DNA from: Hyphomonas pacifica
GTDB taxonomy: Bacteria; Pseudomonadota; Alphaproteobacteria; Caulobacterales; Hyphomonadaceae
Length of the DNA: 64,000 nucleotides
Reading direction: 5' to 3'
NCBI RefSeq assembly: GCF_000682675.1
Contig: NZ_AWFA01000006.1
Coordinates: 1 to 64,000 of the forward strand
A model generated the notes under the pieces. That model saw only the letters and a program-made list of their open reading frames with translations. It was not told where the DNA came from and did not search any database. This document shows positions 34,487-43,186 of this stretch, piece by piece. A program made the translations under genes and the position numbers. The first letter of the stretch is position 1. Every line of letters begins with the position of its first letter.

Positions 34487-34882
34487 TCAAGCGACACCGC
34501 TATTCGTCGTGTCAGCTTCCAGCGCTTTTGCCAGCTCCAGCAATCGTTTGCGCGGGCGCTCACCGAGACGGTAATAGGCGCGTACCAGTTCCAGCGTCTC
34601 CTTTTGAGAGAGAATGTCGCCTTCCATCCGATCAGCATCATTGGCTGCGTCCGGGGCATCTGAGGCGGGGATACCATCAAAGAAATACTGAACGGAAATA
34701 TTCATGGCCTTGGCCAGTTCGTAGAGGCGAGAGGCCGTGATGCGGTTTGCGCCGCACTCATATTTCTGGATTTGTTGGAAGCGTACGCCAACCTGACCGG
34801 CGAGGTCTTGTTGTGTCATCCCCAGCAACCGGCGGCGGCGACGCAGGCGCTTGCCTACGTGGAGGTCGGTTTCATCAGCCAT
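34487..34882 (-). CDS. XRE-family transcriptional regulator
   Basis: The 131-aa protein has a Cro/CI-type HTH at about residues 10-65 (KRLRRRRRLLGMTQQDLAGQVGVRFQQIQKYE) and an acidic C-terminal helical part (YRLGERPRKRLLELAKAL). The ATG at 34882 is preceded by AAGGAG and defines the start; a longer frame to 34948 is unlikely. The inverted repeat TCCCAAATTGGGA 31 bp upstream is a candidate autoregulatory operator. Regulators of this kind are widely conserved in Caulobacterales; the target genes are unknown. Confidence 0.87.
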   Translation of the reverse strand: MADETDLHVGKRLRRRRRLLGMTQQDLAGQVGVRFQQIQKYECGANRITASRLYELAKAMNISVQYFFDGIPASDAPDAANDADRMEGDILSQKETLELVRAYYRLGERPRKRLLELAKALEADTTNSGVA

Positions 34883-34913
34883 GTTTTTCTCCTTGCGGAT
34901 GAGGTCTGTGCAG

Positions 34914-34926
34914 TCCCAAATTGGGA
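34914..34926. promoter_or_regulatory. Candidate operator of the XRE gene
   Basis: TCCCAA-A-TTGGGA is a perfect 6-bp inverted repeat with a 1-bp centre, 31 bp before the XRE start. A related half site CCCAAATT occurs at 34973-34980. Size and position fit autoregulation by a Cro/CI-type protein. Confidence 0.45.
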
Positions 34927-35050
34927 TATCTGCGAGTCTCTCTCGCAATTGGCATGCCGATGGTCACGGGTGCCCAAATTTCAGGCAGATATCACTAAAT
35001 GCAGGGATAAGGGCAATAACCTATTGCGTTTTGTGCGCCGCAACATAAAT

Positions 35051-35133
35051 CTGGTCATGCACTTCGGTGCAGACGCCTCTGGCGTTTCCTCCCTTTGACC
35101 TCGGCCGCGCTTACTGAGCGCGGCCTTTTTTTT
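35051..35133 (+). ncRNA. Candidate small RNA with anti-Shine-Dalgarno motif
   Basis: Three consecutive hairpins without a gene: TGCAC-TTCG-GTGCA (35058-35071), ACGCC-TCT-GGCGT (35073-35085), and the terminator GGCCGCGC-TTACTGA-GCGCGGCC followed by eight T (35103-35133). Between the second and third lies unpaired TTCCTCCCTTT, complementary to ribosome-binding sites. This is the layout of small regulatory RNAs with CCUCC motifs in Alphaproteobacteria. The 5' end is inferred, and I could not read a good promoter. Confidence 0.6.
35103..35133 (+). terminator. Rho-independent terminator without an upstream gene
   Basis: An 8-bp GC stem with a 7-nt loop is followed by TTTTTTTT on the plus strand. 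Both flanking genes run on the minus strand, so this terminator must belong to a rightward noncoding transcript, the candidate small RNA. Confidence 0.85.
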
Positions 35134-35167
35134 GCGCTCACAAAAGAATGGATCAGGCTGTCGGCTT

Positions 35168-36136
35168 CTAGCGGACCGGAATGTGGCCTGAGGCTGAGAC
35201 TATCTCTTGAATAACCGTCGAAACGGCGGCGCGCATGCTATCGAAAGTCCCTAACGGGCTGACGTTGCCTTCATCCATGTAAAGTCCGCGATTGATTTCT
35301 ATCTGCAGTGCATGGACGTTGCGTTTGGGGCGCCCATAGCGTCGGGTTGTGTAGCCGCCCGCATAAGGCGCATTTCGCGCCACGGTTAACCCTTGGGCGC
35401 GGAAGGCCCGTTCTACACGGCCAGTCAGCCGCGGATCACAGCTGGAGCCAAACCTGTCACCCAGGACGATATCTGCCAGATGGCGCCTGCCGGGCTGGAC
35501 GCTAGGCATGGAATGGCAATCGATCAGGATCACGCGGCCATGTATCTCTTTCAGGGTAGCCAGTTCCAGGCTGAGGCGCTGGTGATAGGCATCATGTATA
35601 TCTGTCAGCCGTGCAGCTCCTTCAGCGCGGGACATGCGTTGACCATAAATTTCTTCCCCTTGTGAAGCGACACGAGGCAGGCAGCCAAGGCCAGCCTCTA
35701 CGCGGGCTGTAGGGGCGCCACAGGCACGGGGCACGCCATCATGGAACATGGTCGGATCCAGTTCACGCGGGTCTCGATTAAGATCGGTGACGGAGCGGGC
35801 ATAACGGGCGGCCATCAGGATAGCCCCATGCGCGTGGGCATCTTCAAACAACTGTTCAACGAAGGCATCTTCAGTGCGCCTTACCGTTTCCAGAGGCACG
35901 CACAGCGCCGATTTCATACTCTCAGGATAGACATTTCCGGAGTGAGGAGAGGCGAAAATGACAGGGCCGTGCACTTTCTCCGGAAAATGCAGCGTGAACG
36001 GGTCTTTATATCGAATAGGGGCGGACGCCAGCTGCGAAGCGTCCTGCGCAGATTGAAAATGCGCAGATGTATCAAGAAATTGGGGGGCATCCGTCATACG
36101 GCTTATGGTTTCCCAGTTCGCCCGAAGGTCAAGCAT
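35168..36136 (-). CDS. N-formylglutamate amidohydrolase family protein
   Basis: The protein (up to 322 aa) has the family pattern PVIFASPHSGNVYP (substrate and metal region), TDLNRDPRELD, GRVILIDCHSMPS and a C-terminal LQIEINRGLYMDE. Enzymes of this family release formate from N-formylglutamate, the last step of one histidine-degradation route, or hydrolyse related N-formyl amides. The start is either the ATG at 36136 or the ATG at 36097; neither has a strong ribosome site. It is divergent from cpdR. Confidence 0.85.
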   Translation of the reverse strand: MLDLRANWETISRMTDAPQFLDTSAHFQSAQDASQLASAPIRYKDPFTLHFPEKVHGPVIFASPHSGNVYPESMKSALCVPLETVRRTEDAFVEQLFEDAHAHGAILMAARYARSVTDLNRDPRELDPTMFHDGVPRACGAPTARVEAGLGCLPRVASQGEEIYGQRMSRAEGAARLTDIHDAYHQRLSLELATLKEIHGRVILIDCHSMPSVQPGRRHLADIVLGDRFGSSCDPRLTGRVERAFRAQGLTVARNAPYAGGYTTRRYGRPKRNVHALQIEINRGLYMDEGNVSPLGTFDSMRAAVSTVIQEIVSASGHIPVR

Positions 36137-36259
36137 TTTCCCGCTCTTGCATCTCTTGGGGGTGCAAAAACCTTCTCACGAAAAAGGGCTATTCACCCAT
36201 GATTTACCCAACTGCGTCTTTATGGTTAGGGTTCGAGTTCCAAGAGGGGGGCATTCAGC

Positions 36260-36619
36260 GTGACCAAGATCCTGCTGGCCGAAGATGACGATTCCATGCG
36301 AACTTTCCTGGCTGCCGCATTGCGCCGCGCGGGCCATGAAGTTCAGGACTATGCCGATGGCGAGACGGCGCTCTCCGCGCTGGAGCGCGAAGTCTTTGAT
36401 TTGTTGCTAACGGATATCGTCATGCCGGGGCTTGATGGCATTGAGCTGGCGCGCCGAGGGGCTGAACTTGATCCGGCCATGAAGATTGTGTTCATCACTG
36501 GCTTTGCCGCTGTGGCACTATCCTCTGGTGCCCCGACGCCTGCAGGCGCAAAAGTTCTGTCCAAGCCCTTCCATCTGCGTGAAATCGTCGACGAAGTCGA
36601 CAAGGTTATGGCGGCATAA
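36260..36619 (+). CDS. cpdR: CpdR-type single-domain response regulator
   Basis: This 119-aa receiver domain has the acidic pair EDDD at residues 8-11, the phospho-accepting aspartate in LLLTDIVMPGLDG (about residue 52), the threonine-like switch in VFITGFAA and the lysine in LSKPFH. Length, sequence and the neighbouring tRNA-Val and N-formylglutamate amidohydrolase match CpdR of Caulobacter, which controls ClpXP-mediated degradation of cell-cycle proteins at the pole. The start is a GTG at 36260 after AAGAGGGGGG. It overlaps the next gene by one base. Confidence 0.9.
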   Translation: MTKILLAEDDDSMRTFLAAALRRAGHEVQDYADGETALSALEREVFDLLLTDIVMPGLDGIELARRGAELDPAMKIVFITGFAAVALSSGAPTPAGAKVLSKPFHLREIVDEVDKVMAA

Positions 36620-36939
36620 TGGGCGGGGGCTCGGATCATGAGCCTCAGAAGCTGTTGAAATCAGTTGTCAATGATGCCGGGCGGCATTTTTTCGATGCCC
36701 CGGCTGCACTGAGTATGGACGAATGTGTCATCCGTCTTGGGTTCCTGGAGGGGGTAAATATCGTTTCCATGGTGCCAGCTGAGATTGGCCAATGGCTTGT
36801 CTTCCAGTTTGAAGGCTATGCATTCTCTGCCAGTAATCCGTTTGGGGAGGTTTGGTTTTTTGCCGATGACCCCGAAACGCCGGAAGGAATACTGCAGAAA
36901 ATTGCTCTATGCGTCGTTGGACCGACAAAGGCGTCTTGA
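36619..36939 (+). CDS. Hypothetical protein downstream of cpdR, 106 aa
   Basis: The ATG shares one base with the cpdR stop (TAATG), so the two are co-translated. The product (MGGGSDHEPQKLLKSVVND..., with FQFEGYAFSASNPFGEVWFF) looks like a small globular domain, but I do not recognise a family. The operon position hints at a link with cell-cycle regulation; this is only inference. Confidence 0.65.
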   Translation: MGGGSDHEPQKLLKSVVNDAGRHFFDAPAALSMDECVIRLGFLEGVNIVSMVPAEIGQWLVFQFEGYAFSASNPFGEVWFFADDPETPEGILQKIALCVVGPTKAS

Positions 36940-36985
36940 CGACACGCGTCGAATTATCCATTACCCCTGCTTCCCGACGGGATCG

Positions 36986-37060
<75 letters not shown>

Positions 37061-37129
37061 TTCACTTCAGAGATTTTCCTATATTAACGCGTTACGCCCC
37101 GGTTTGACGACAGGCTTGCGTGAACATAA

Positions 37130-37156
37130 AAAGCCGACCTTCACAAGGTCGGCTTT
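37130..37156 (-). terminator. Terminator of purA
   Basis: A perfect 12-bp stem AAAGCCGACCTT/AAGGTCGGCTTT with a 3-nt loop; on the minus strand it ends in a run of T. It lies about 46 bp after the purA stop. Confidence 0.85.
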
Positions 37157-37202
37157 AGAGACAGGGGAAACTGTTGTCGTATGAGCCATTGGCTCAACAG
37201 GA

Positions 37203-38495
37203 TCACCCCTCAAAGGGGTCTTTCATCAGGATGACGTCTTCGCGCTCGGGAGAGGTGGAGACCAGGGCGCAGGGTTTGCCGACGAGTTCTTCCAGGCGGC
37301 GGACATATTTGACAGCTTCGGCTGGCAGGTCCGCCCAGGAGCGCGCGCCTGCGGTAGAGCCTTTCCAGCCCTGCAGGGTCTCATAGACAGGTTCCACAGC
37401 CGCCTGATCGGTGAGACCGGCGGGGTAATAGTCGATCTCCTGACCGTTCAGCTTGTAGGCCACGCAGACCTTGATCTCGTCAAAGCCGTCCAGCACGTCA
37501 AGCTTGGTCAGGGCGAGGCCGTTGACGCCGGAGGTGGCACAGGCCTGACGCACCATGACGCTATCAAACCAGCCGCAGCGGCGAGCCCTGCCAGTGTTCA
37601 CACCAACTTCGCGGCCAACAGTGCCGAGACGCTCGCCGATTTCATTGTCCTGCTCGGTAGGGAAGGGGCCTGAGCCGACGCGCGTCGTATAGGCCTTGGC
37701 AAGACCCAGCACGTAGGAGATCGCGCCAGGACCCACGCCTGCACCTGCAGAGGCATTGCCCGCCACCACATTCGAGGAGGTGACAAATGGATAGGTGCCG
37801 TGGTCAACATCCAGCATGACGCCTTGCGCGCCTTCAAACAGGATGCGCTTGCCGGCGCGGACTTGCTCGTCCAGCAGCTTCCAGGCCGGCTTGGCATAGG
37901 CCAGTATTTGATCGGCAATCTTCAACAGTTCTGCTTTCAGCGCCTTGCCATCCGGTTCAGGCAGGCCAACACCCGCACGCAATGGTTTGTGGTGGGCCAG
38001 AAGGCGCTCGATTTTAAGGTCCAGCGCCGCCGGATCAGCGAGGTCTGCAACACGGATGGCGCGGCGGCCTACGCGGTCTTCATAGGCCGGGCCAATGCCG
38101 CGCTTGGTGGTGCCGATCTGTCCGGCGCCAAGGGCGCCTTCGCGGGCGGCATCAATATCCTTGTGCCAGGGCAGGATCAGCGAGGCATTGTCGGCCAGGA
38201 CCAGTGTGTCCGGGCTGACTTCGACGCCTTGCGACTGAATGCCCTCGATTTCCTGCAGCATGTGCCAGGGGTCCACGACCACGCCATTGCCGATGACAGA
38301 CAGCTTGCCGCCCCGCACGAGGCCGGATGGCAGCAGGGCCAGCTTGAAGACCTTGCCGTCGATGACCAGCGTATGGCCGGCATTGTGGCCCCCTTGAAAG
38401 CGCACAACAACGTCAGCCCGGCTGGACAGCCAGTCAACGATCTTGCCCTTGCCCTCATCGCCCCATTGGGCCCCGACAACGACTACTCCGGCCAT
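37203..38495 (-). CDS. purA: Adenylosuccinate synthetase
   Basis: The 430-aa enzyme joins IMP and aspartate with GTP to form adenylosuccinate, the first committed step to AMP. Signatures are [15 protein letters not shown] at residues 6-20 (GTP loop and catalytic Asp), QGGHNAGHT (about 34-42) and [17 protein letters not shown] (about 133-149). It is full length, has its own terminator and appears monocistronic. Confidence 0.97.
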   Translation of the reverse strand: MAGVVVVGAQWGDEGKGKIVDWLSSRADVVVRFQGGHNAGHTLVIDGKVFKLALLPSGLVRGGKLSVIGNGVVVDPWHMLQEIEGIQSQGVEVSPDTLVLADNASLILPWHKDIDAAREGALGAGQIGTTKRGIGPAYEDRVGRRAIRVADLADPAALDLKIERLLAHHKPLRAGVGLPEPDGKALKAELLKIADQILAYAKPAWKLLDEQVRAGKRILFEGAQGVMLDVDHGTYPFVTSSNVVAGNASAGAGVGPGAISYVLGLAKAYTTRVGSGPFPTEQDNEIGERLGTVGREVGVNTGRARRCGWFDSVMVRQACATSGVNGLALTKLDVLDGFDEIKVCVAYKLNGQEIDYYPAGLTDQAAVEPVYETLQGWKGSTAGARSWADLPAEAVKYVRRLEELVGKPCALVSTSPEREDVILMKDPFEG

Positions 38496-38589
38496 GATTC
38501 CTGCTCCTGCAAAGTCCGCGGCGACATGGGCAGGATTTGGCGGCTAAATGCAAGGGGGGGCGTGAAATCCCTTTGCCGCACCCCTGGGC

Positions 38590-40056
38590 TCAGACGAGGT
38601 CGTAATCCTCCAGCTTCACCTCTGCTACGATATCGGCATAGGCGCGGGTATGGCTGGCCCAGTTCTGGGTGATCTTGCCTGAGCCGGTCTTGTACCAGCT
38701 ATTGCAGGCCGGATCGGCCCATACAGTCTTGCCCAATTGCTCCTGCAGCTCCTTGTTGAAGGCATCCTGTATCTCCTGGCGCGGAGACATGGCGGCCGCG
38801 CCTGTCTCGTCGAGTTTCTGCAGAGCCTGGATCGTATATTCCACCTGCCGCTCCAGCATGAAGGTGATGGAGTTGTGGCCAAGATTTGTGTTCGGGCCGT
38901 AGAGGATGAACAGGTTCGGATAGTCTGCGACGGTGATACCGAGATAGGCTTCAGGTCCGTCCTGCCACTTTTCTGTAATAGACACGCCGTCGCGCCCGAT
39001 AACATCGACAGACCAGCGCCAGCCGGTTGTTTCAAATCCCGTGGCGAAGGCGATCACATCATATTCGTGAACCGCCCCGTCTTTTGTGTGGATGCCTTCT
39101 GGCACAATGGCGTCGATGCCTGGCGTGATCAGGTCGACATGCGGTTTGGTCAGCGTGGTGAAATAGTCATCCGAGATCAGGATACGGCGACAACCGACCG
39201 GATAATCCGGCGTGAGCTTCTTGCGCAGGTCTTCATCCTCCACCTGATCATGCAGGTGGTCGGTCGCCTGGCGGGTAAAGGCTGCGCGGCCCTCAGGGGT
39301 CCATTCAAAGGCCTGCCAGAAGAAATAGTCTGAGTTTTCATAGATTAGGCGGCGATTGATCTCTGCAAATTCAATTGCCTTTTCGGGCTGGGTCATCATC
39401 ATCGCCTTCTCTTCGGGCGAGATGAAACGGTCATTGCGCGGCACAACCCAATTGGGAGAGCGCTGGAAGACGCCAACATTGGCGCAGACTTTTGCGACTT
39501 CAGGGATGATCTGAATGGCGCTTGCGGCAGAGCCAATAATGGCAATGCGCTTGCCCTTCAGGTCGACAGAATGATCCCATTCGGCGGAATGCATGATCGC
39601 GCCATTGAAACTGTCCTTGCCGGGAATATCCGGCCAGAAGGGTCTGTTCAGTTGGCCTAACGCGCCGATGACGGCATCGGCTTCATATGTGTCGCCCTTC
39701 GTACTGGTAACGGTCCATTTGCGTGAGTCTTCATTCCAGACGGCTTTTTTGGCGCCTTCATTCAGGTGCAGACTCGGGCGCAGCTGGAAGCGATCCGTGA
39801 TCTCTTCCGCATAGGCCTGAATTTCCGGCTGCTGTGGATAGATCCGACTCCAGTTCATCGATTGCGCGAAGGAGAGCTGGTACAGCGCCACCGGCACATC
39901 ACAGGCGCAGCCCGGATAGGTGTTTTGAGCCCAGGTTCCACCGACGCGGTCACCTTGCTCAAGAATGGTGTAGCTATACCCGGCTTCCTGCAGCTTGATG
40001 GCTGCCGTCAGGCCGCCGAGGCCTGCACCAATGATGACAATATGCTTCTCCGGCAT
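38590..40056 (-). CDS. Flavin monooxygenase, Baeyer-Villiger type
   Basis: The 488-aa protein has an N-terminal FAD site (IIGAGLGGLTAAIKL, about residues 7-21), GGTWAQNTYPGCACD (about 43-57), the fingerprint FNGAIMHSAEWD (about 148-159) and the NADPH site GKRIAIIGSAASA (about 167-179). These mark a class B flavoprotein monooxygenase that inserts oxygen into ketones or oxidises heteroatoms. The natural substrate cannot be deduced. GGAGG precedes the ATG. No clear operon partner. Confidence 0.88.
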   Translation of the reverse strand: MPEKHIVIIGAGLGGLTAAIKLQEAGYSYTILEQGDRVGGTWAQNTYPGCACDVPVALYQLSFAQSMNWSRIYPQQPEIQAYAEEITDRFQLRPSLHLNEGAKKAVWNEDSRKWTVTSTKGDTYEADAVIGALGQLNRPFWPDIPGKDSFNGAIMHSAEWDHSVDLKGKRIAIIGSAASAIQIIPEVAKVCANVGVFQRSPNWVVPRNDRFISPEEKAMMMTQPEKAIEFAEINRRLIYENSDYFFWQAFEWTPEGRAAFTRQATDHLHDQVEDEDLRKKLTPDYPVGCRRILISDDYFTTLTKPHVDLITPGIDAIVPEGIHTKDGAVHEYDVIAFATGFETTGWRWSVDVIGRDGVSITEKWQDGPEAYLGITVADYPNLFILYGPNTNLGHNSITFMLERQVEYTIQALQKLDETGAAAMSPRQEIQDAFNKELQEQLGKTVWADPACNSWYKTGSGKITQNWASHTRAYADIVAEVKLEDYDLV

Positions 40057-40134
40057 GCATGTTTCCTCCGATTATATTTTCGGAGAAGAGTGTCATGCCT
40101 GCAGCGTTTCACAAGGGGTGCCGCAAGGCGAGCC

Positions 40135-40713
40135 TTAATTGTCGAATTTATAGGACAGGCGCACGCCAATATTATCGAGGCCCTGATTGCGCCCATTGCC
40201 AAGAATCTGGCCGTGGCTGAGGTGTTCGTACATCACCTCTGCGCCCCAAGTTTCGTTGAAGTCATAGTGCAGGCCAAATGTGGTACGGAACAGGTCTCGA
40301 GAGCCTAGAAGAACATGTTCTTCGGTGAAGGCATCACCGCGCGGGTCACCTTGAGGGAAGGGGCTCGACAGTTCTCCATCATGCACCACGTAACCGACAC
40401 TCGGCTCAAACGCCCATTTTTCTGTAAAGGGAAAAGACCAGTGCAGGCCGACGCCGCCAAAGCTGGTATCGCCTTGCGTGTTCAGGCTGGCCATAGCGTA
40501 GGGCTTAGGACTCCAGATCACATCGAGAAAGTCAGGAGAGGTGAACAGCAATTCGCCACTGATGTTCTGGCCAGGCTCCTTGTCGGCATTGTCGCAGTCC
40601 AGCACGCAGATGTTTTCCTGCATCACGCCGAAACGGGCTTCGCTGAAAATGTCTGCTGAGGCAGTGGCAGCCAGCAGGGCTGCACTCAGAGTCAGGGTGA
40701 CGGCGCGAATCAT
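40135..40713 (-). CDS. pagL: PagL-like lipid A 3-O-deacylase (acyloxyacyl hydrolase)
   Basis: The 192-aa protein has a signal peptide (to about TASA, residue 20) and an outer-membrane beta-barrel pattern ending in the C-terminal aromatic signature YKFDN. The motif YEHLSHGQILG...NQGLDNIG has the catalytic His and Ser of the PagL family, which removes the 3-O acyl chain of lipid A. The N-terminal CVLDCD may form a disulfide. It is single, between the monooxygenase and a flavodoxin-like gene. Confidence 0.82.
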   Translation of the reverse strand: MIRAVTLTLSAALLAATASADIFSEARFGVMQENICVLDCDNADKEPGQNISGELLFTSPDFLDVIWSPKPYAMASLNTQGDTSFGGVGLHWSFPFTEKWAFEPSVGYVVHDGELSSPFPQGDPRGDAFTEEHVLLGSRDLFRTTFGLHYDFNETWGAEVMYEHLSHGQILGNGRNQGLDNIGVRLSYKFDN

Positions 40714-40780
40714 AATCTTTCCCCTTTGTAAGATTTCCCTTCACAAGGGAGCGAAACATCGCGCCGTCAAGAAAGTTCCA

Positions 40781-41368
40781 TCAGGCTTTGCCGCGAACCC
40801 ACCGTTCCGTGACTTCAGCGACACGCTTGCCGAACAGTTCGGCAGTCTTCAGATCAGCTGCATCAGGGCCGTCTTCAGCAGACAAGTCTGTTAGGGCCTG
40901 CGTGGCGAGACCTGTTGCATGGCCCGCGCGGTTCAGGGCACCTTCGAATTCATGGGCAGAGGCATTGAAGCCCGGCTTCATGCCGAAATTCACCCAGATC
41001 ATGCCGTGTTGCCCGGCCAAAGTGGCAAATTGGGCGAGGGTGGAGGATTTGTCCCCTGCCAGAGCACCGGAATTGGTGAAGCCAGCGGCAATCTTGTCTT
41101 TCCAGGCGTCTGCGAACCAGGATTTGGAGCTTGCGTCCATGAATTGCTTCATTGGAGCAGAGGCCGAGCCCATATAGGTTGGCGAGCCAAAGATAATGGC
41201 ATCTGCGGTGGCCAGTTCATCCCATGGTCCCGTATCGGGAGAGGCGAGGTCTTCCGCCTTGTAGAGGGTAACGTCTGCGCCTGTGTCCGCGGCGCCCTTA
41301 AAGACGTGTTCTGCAACCTTGGCCGTGTGGCCGTAGCCGGAATGATAAACAATTGCGATCTTTGTCAT
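40781..41368 (-). CDS. Flavodoxin-fold NAD(P)H reductase (WrbA-like)
   Basis: The 195-aa protein has the flavodoxin FMN-binding loop at the start (IVYHSGYGHTAKVAEHV), the second loop FGSPTYMGSASAPMKQFMD (about residues 60-78) and TNSGALAGDKSSTLAQ (about 98-113), as in WrbA-type quinone reductases. It probably performs two-electron reduction of quinones for oxidative protection. WrbA proper has longer insertions, so the exact enzyme is uncertain. Confidence 0.82.
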   Translation of the reverse strand: MTKIAIVYHSGYGHTAKVAEHVFKGAADTGADVTLYKAEDLASPDTGPWDELATADAIIFGSPTYMGSASAPMKQFMDASSKSWFADAWKDKIAAGFTNSGALAGDKSSTLAQFATLAGQHGMIWVNFGMKPGFNASAHEFEGALNRAGHATGLATQALTDLSAEDGPDAADLKTAELFGKRVAEVTERWVRGKA

Positions 41369-41402
41369 GGGAAACCCCTTTTCATGTTTGCAAGGGTCAG
41401 AT

Positions 41403-41434
41403 GGGGCGGATTTATGTGTGAATAAATCCGCCCC
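41403..41434. terminator. Long hairpin downstream of serA
   Basis: A perfect 13-bp stem GGGGCGGATTTAT/ATAAATCCGCCCC with loop GTGTGA lies between the serA stop and the flavodoxin-like start. There is no long T run, but position and stability suit a terminator of serA. Confidence 0.6.
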
Positions 41435-41480
41435 TTTGGCATAGGATCTATGCGTCTTTCGAATGAAAGGCGTTTGGGTC

Positions 41481-43076
41481 TTAGAAGGTCAGCACTTTTG
41501 CGTAGCGAACCTGGGGCAGAGCATCGAGCTTTTCGATGAAATCTGCTGGCGGTACGGCATCAATGCCGACTAGGGCAATCGCCTCGCCCCCGGCCTCGGT
41601 GCGGCCGAGGTGGAAGGTTGCGATATTGATGCCGGCTTCGCCCAGCATCTGACCCAGGGCGCCAATAAAACCTGGTTTGTCTAGGTTGTTCACATAGAGC
41701 ACGGTCGGCGCGAAATCGCCTTCCAGCGCCATGCCCTTGACTTCGACGATGCGCGGCTGGCCAGCGATGATCGTGCCAGCCAGGGTACGCCAGCCGCCTT
41801 CCGGGGCATTCTGGGTCGCCTTGGTTTTCACCTTGATACGGATCAGGCTGTCATAGACAGGGCTGTCCTCTGTCTTGGTCTCGGTCAACTTGACGCCGCT
41901 ATCGGCCAGGATTGCCGGAGCAGAGACCATATTCACATCGCCGCGTGAGGCGCGCAGCAGGCCAGCCAGAAGGGCGGCCGTCAGCGGTTTGCGGTTCAGG
42001 TCAGCGACTTCGCCTTCATACTCGATCACCACTTCATCATAACCGAAATCGGAGATCTGGCCGGCAAAACTACCCAACTTTTCGGCCAGCGTTGCGAATG
42101 GTTTGATGCGCGGCGCTTCCTCTGCCGTGATGGACGGCATGTTCAGCGCGTTGGTGACGGCGCCTGACAGCAGATAGTCCGCCATCTGTTCAGCTACCTG
42201 AAGCGCAACATTTTCCTGCGCCTCGGTCGTTGCTGCGCCCAGGTGCGGCGTCGCGATGAAGTTCTTTGTGCCGAACAGAACGTTTTCCTTTGCCGGTTCC
42301 ACGGCGAACACGTCGAAGGCAGCTGCCTTGATGTGTCCGCTCTCCAGCAAGTCCTTCACGGCCTCCTCATCAACCAGGCCACCGCGGGCGCAGTTGACCA
42401 GGATCAGGCCTTCCTTCGTCTTCTGAAGGTTTTCGCGGCTCAGCACGTTTTTGGTTTGATCTGTCAGCGGAACATGCAGCGTGATGATGTCGGCGCGCTT
42501 CAGCAGTTCGTCGAGTTCGACTTTCTCCACGCCAAGTTCCACGGCGCGTTCCTCTGTCAAGAATGGGTCATATGCAGCGACCTTCATCTTCAGGCCGATT
42601 GCGCGCTCTGCGACACGGCTACCAATATTGCCGCACCCGATCAGGCCGAGCGTCTTGTAGGAAACCTCGGTTCCCATGTAGCCGGATTTCGGCCATTTGC
42701 CTTCTTGCGTCTCGGCATTGGCGGCCGGGATCTGGCGGGCGGCAGCAAACATCAGCGCGATGGCGTGTTCTGCCGTTGTGATTGCGTTGCCAAAGGGCGT
42801 GTTCATCACCACCACGCCTTTGGCGGTTGCCGCCTTGATGTCGATATTGTCGACACCGATACCGGCGCGGCCAATGACTTTCAAATTCGTCGCGGCGGCC
42901 ATGACGTCCGCATTCGGTTTGCAGGCGGAGCGAACGACGAGGCCGTCATATTCCGGAATCTCGGCAATGAGTTCTTCCGTATTCAGACCGGTCTTGGTGA
43001 CGGTTTCAATGCCGCGGGCGTGGAAGATTTCCACGGCGGCGGGGGAGAGTTTGTCTCCGATAAGGACTTTGGGCAT
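41481..43076 (-). CDS. serA: D-3-phosphoglycerate dehydrogenase
   Basis: The 531-aa enzyme catalyses the first step of serine synthesis from 3-phosphoglycerate. It has the NAD site LGLIGCGNIGSRVAERA (about residues 143-159), the catalytic region NCARGGLVDEEA and HLGAATTEAQENVA with the active-site His, then an intervening domain and a C-terminal ACT domain (LDKPGFIGALGQMLGEAGINIATFHLGR, about 457-484), the long SerA form with serine feedback control. It is followed upstream by serC, the next pathway enzyme. Confidence 0.97.
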   Translation of the reverse strand: MPKVLIGDKLSPAAVEIFHARGIETVTKTGLNTEELIAEIPEYDGLVVRSACKPNADVMAAATNLKVIGRAGIGVDNIDIKAATAKGVVVMNTPFGNAITTAEHAIALMFAAARQIPAANAETQEGKWPKSGYMGTEVSYKTLGLIGCGNIGSRVAERAIGLKMKVAAYDPFLTEERAVELGVEKVELDELLKRADIITLHVPLTDQTKNVLSRENLQKTKEGLILVNCARGGLVDEEAVKDLLESGHIKAAAFDVFAVEPAKENVLFGTKNFIATPHLGAATTEAQENVALQVAEQMADYLLSGAVTNALNMPSITAEEAPRIKPFATLAEKLGSFAGQISDFGYDEVVIEYEGEVADLNRKPLTAALLAGLLRASRGDVNMVSAPAILADSGVKLTETKTEDSPVYDSLIRIKVKTKATQNAPEGGWRTLAGTIIAGQPRIVEVKGMALEGDFAPTVLYVNNLDKPGFIGALGQMLGEAGINIATFHLGRTEAGGEAIALVGIDAVPPADFIEKLDALPQVRYAKVLTF

Positions 43077-43093
43077 TTGAGTTTCCTCGGGGT

Positions 43094-43182
43094 GTCATGC
43101 CGGATGCCGCAGGCGATCCGGGATCTTTTACGTACTCGGGGGAAAGGTCCCGGATCAGCCCGACGGGCTGTCCGGGATGATA
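43094..43182. repeat. REP-like palindromic intergenic repeat between serC and serA
   Basis: The gap contains CGGATGCCGCAGGCGATCCG and TCCCGGA...TCCGGGA (43151-43178) enclosing CAGCCC-GACG-GGCTG. Such CCGGGAT palindromes look like dispersed intergenic elements. The inner structure may also stop or pause transcription after serC. Confidence 0.5.
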
Positions 43183-43186
43183 GACA

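Noticed and set aside
36210-36260. Possible CtrA site (ATGGTTAG) before cpdR
   Set aside because: Only a half site with one mismatch; no full TTAA-N7-TTAA was found.
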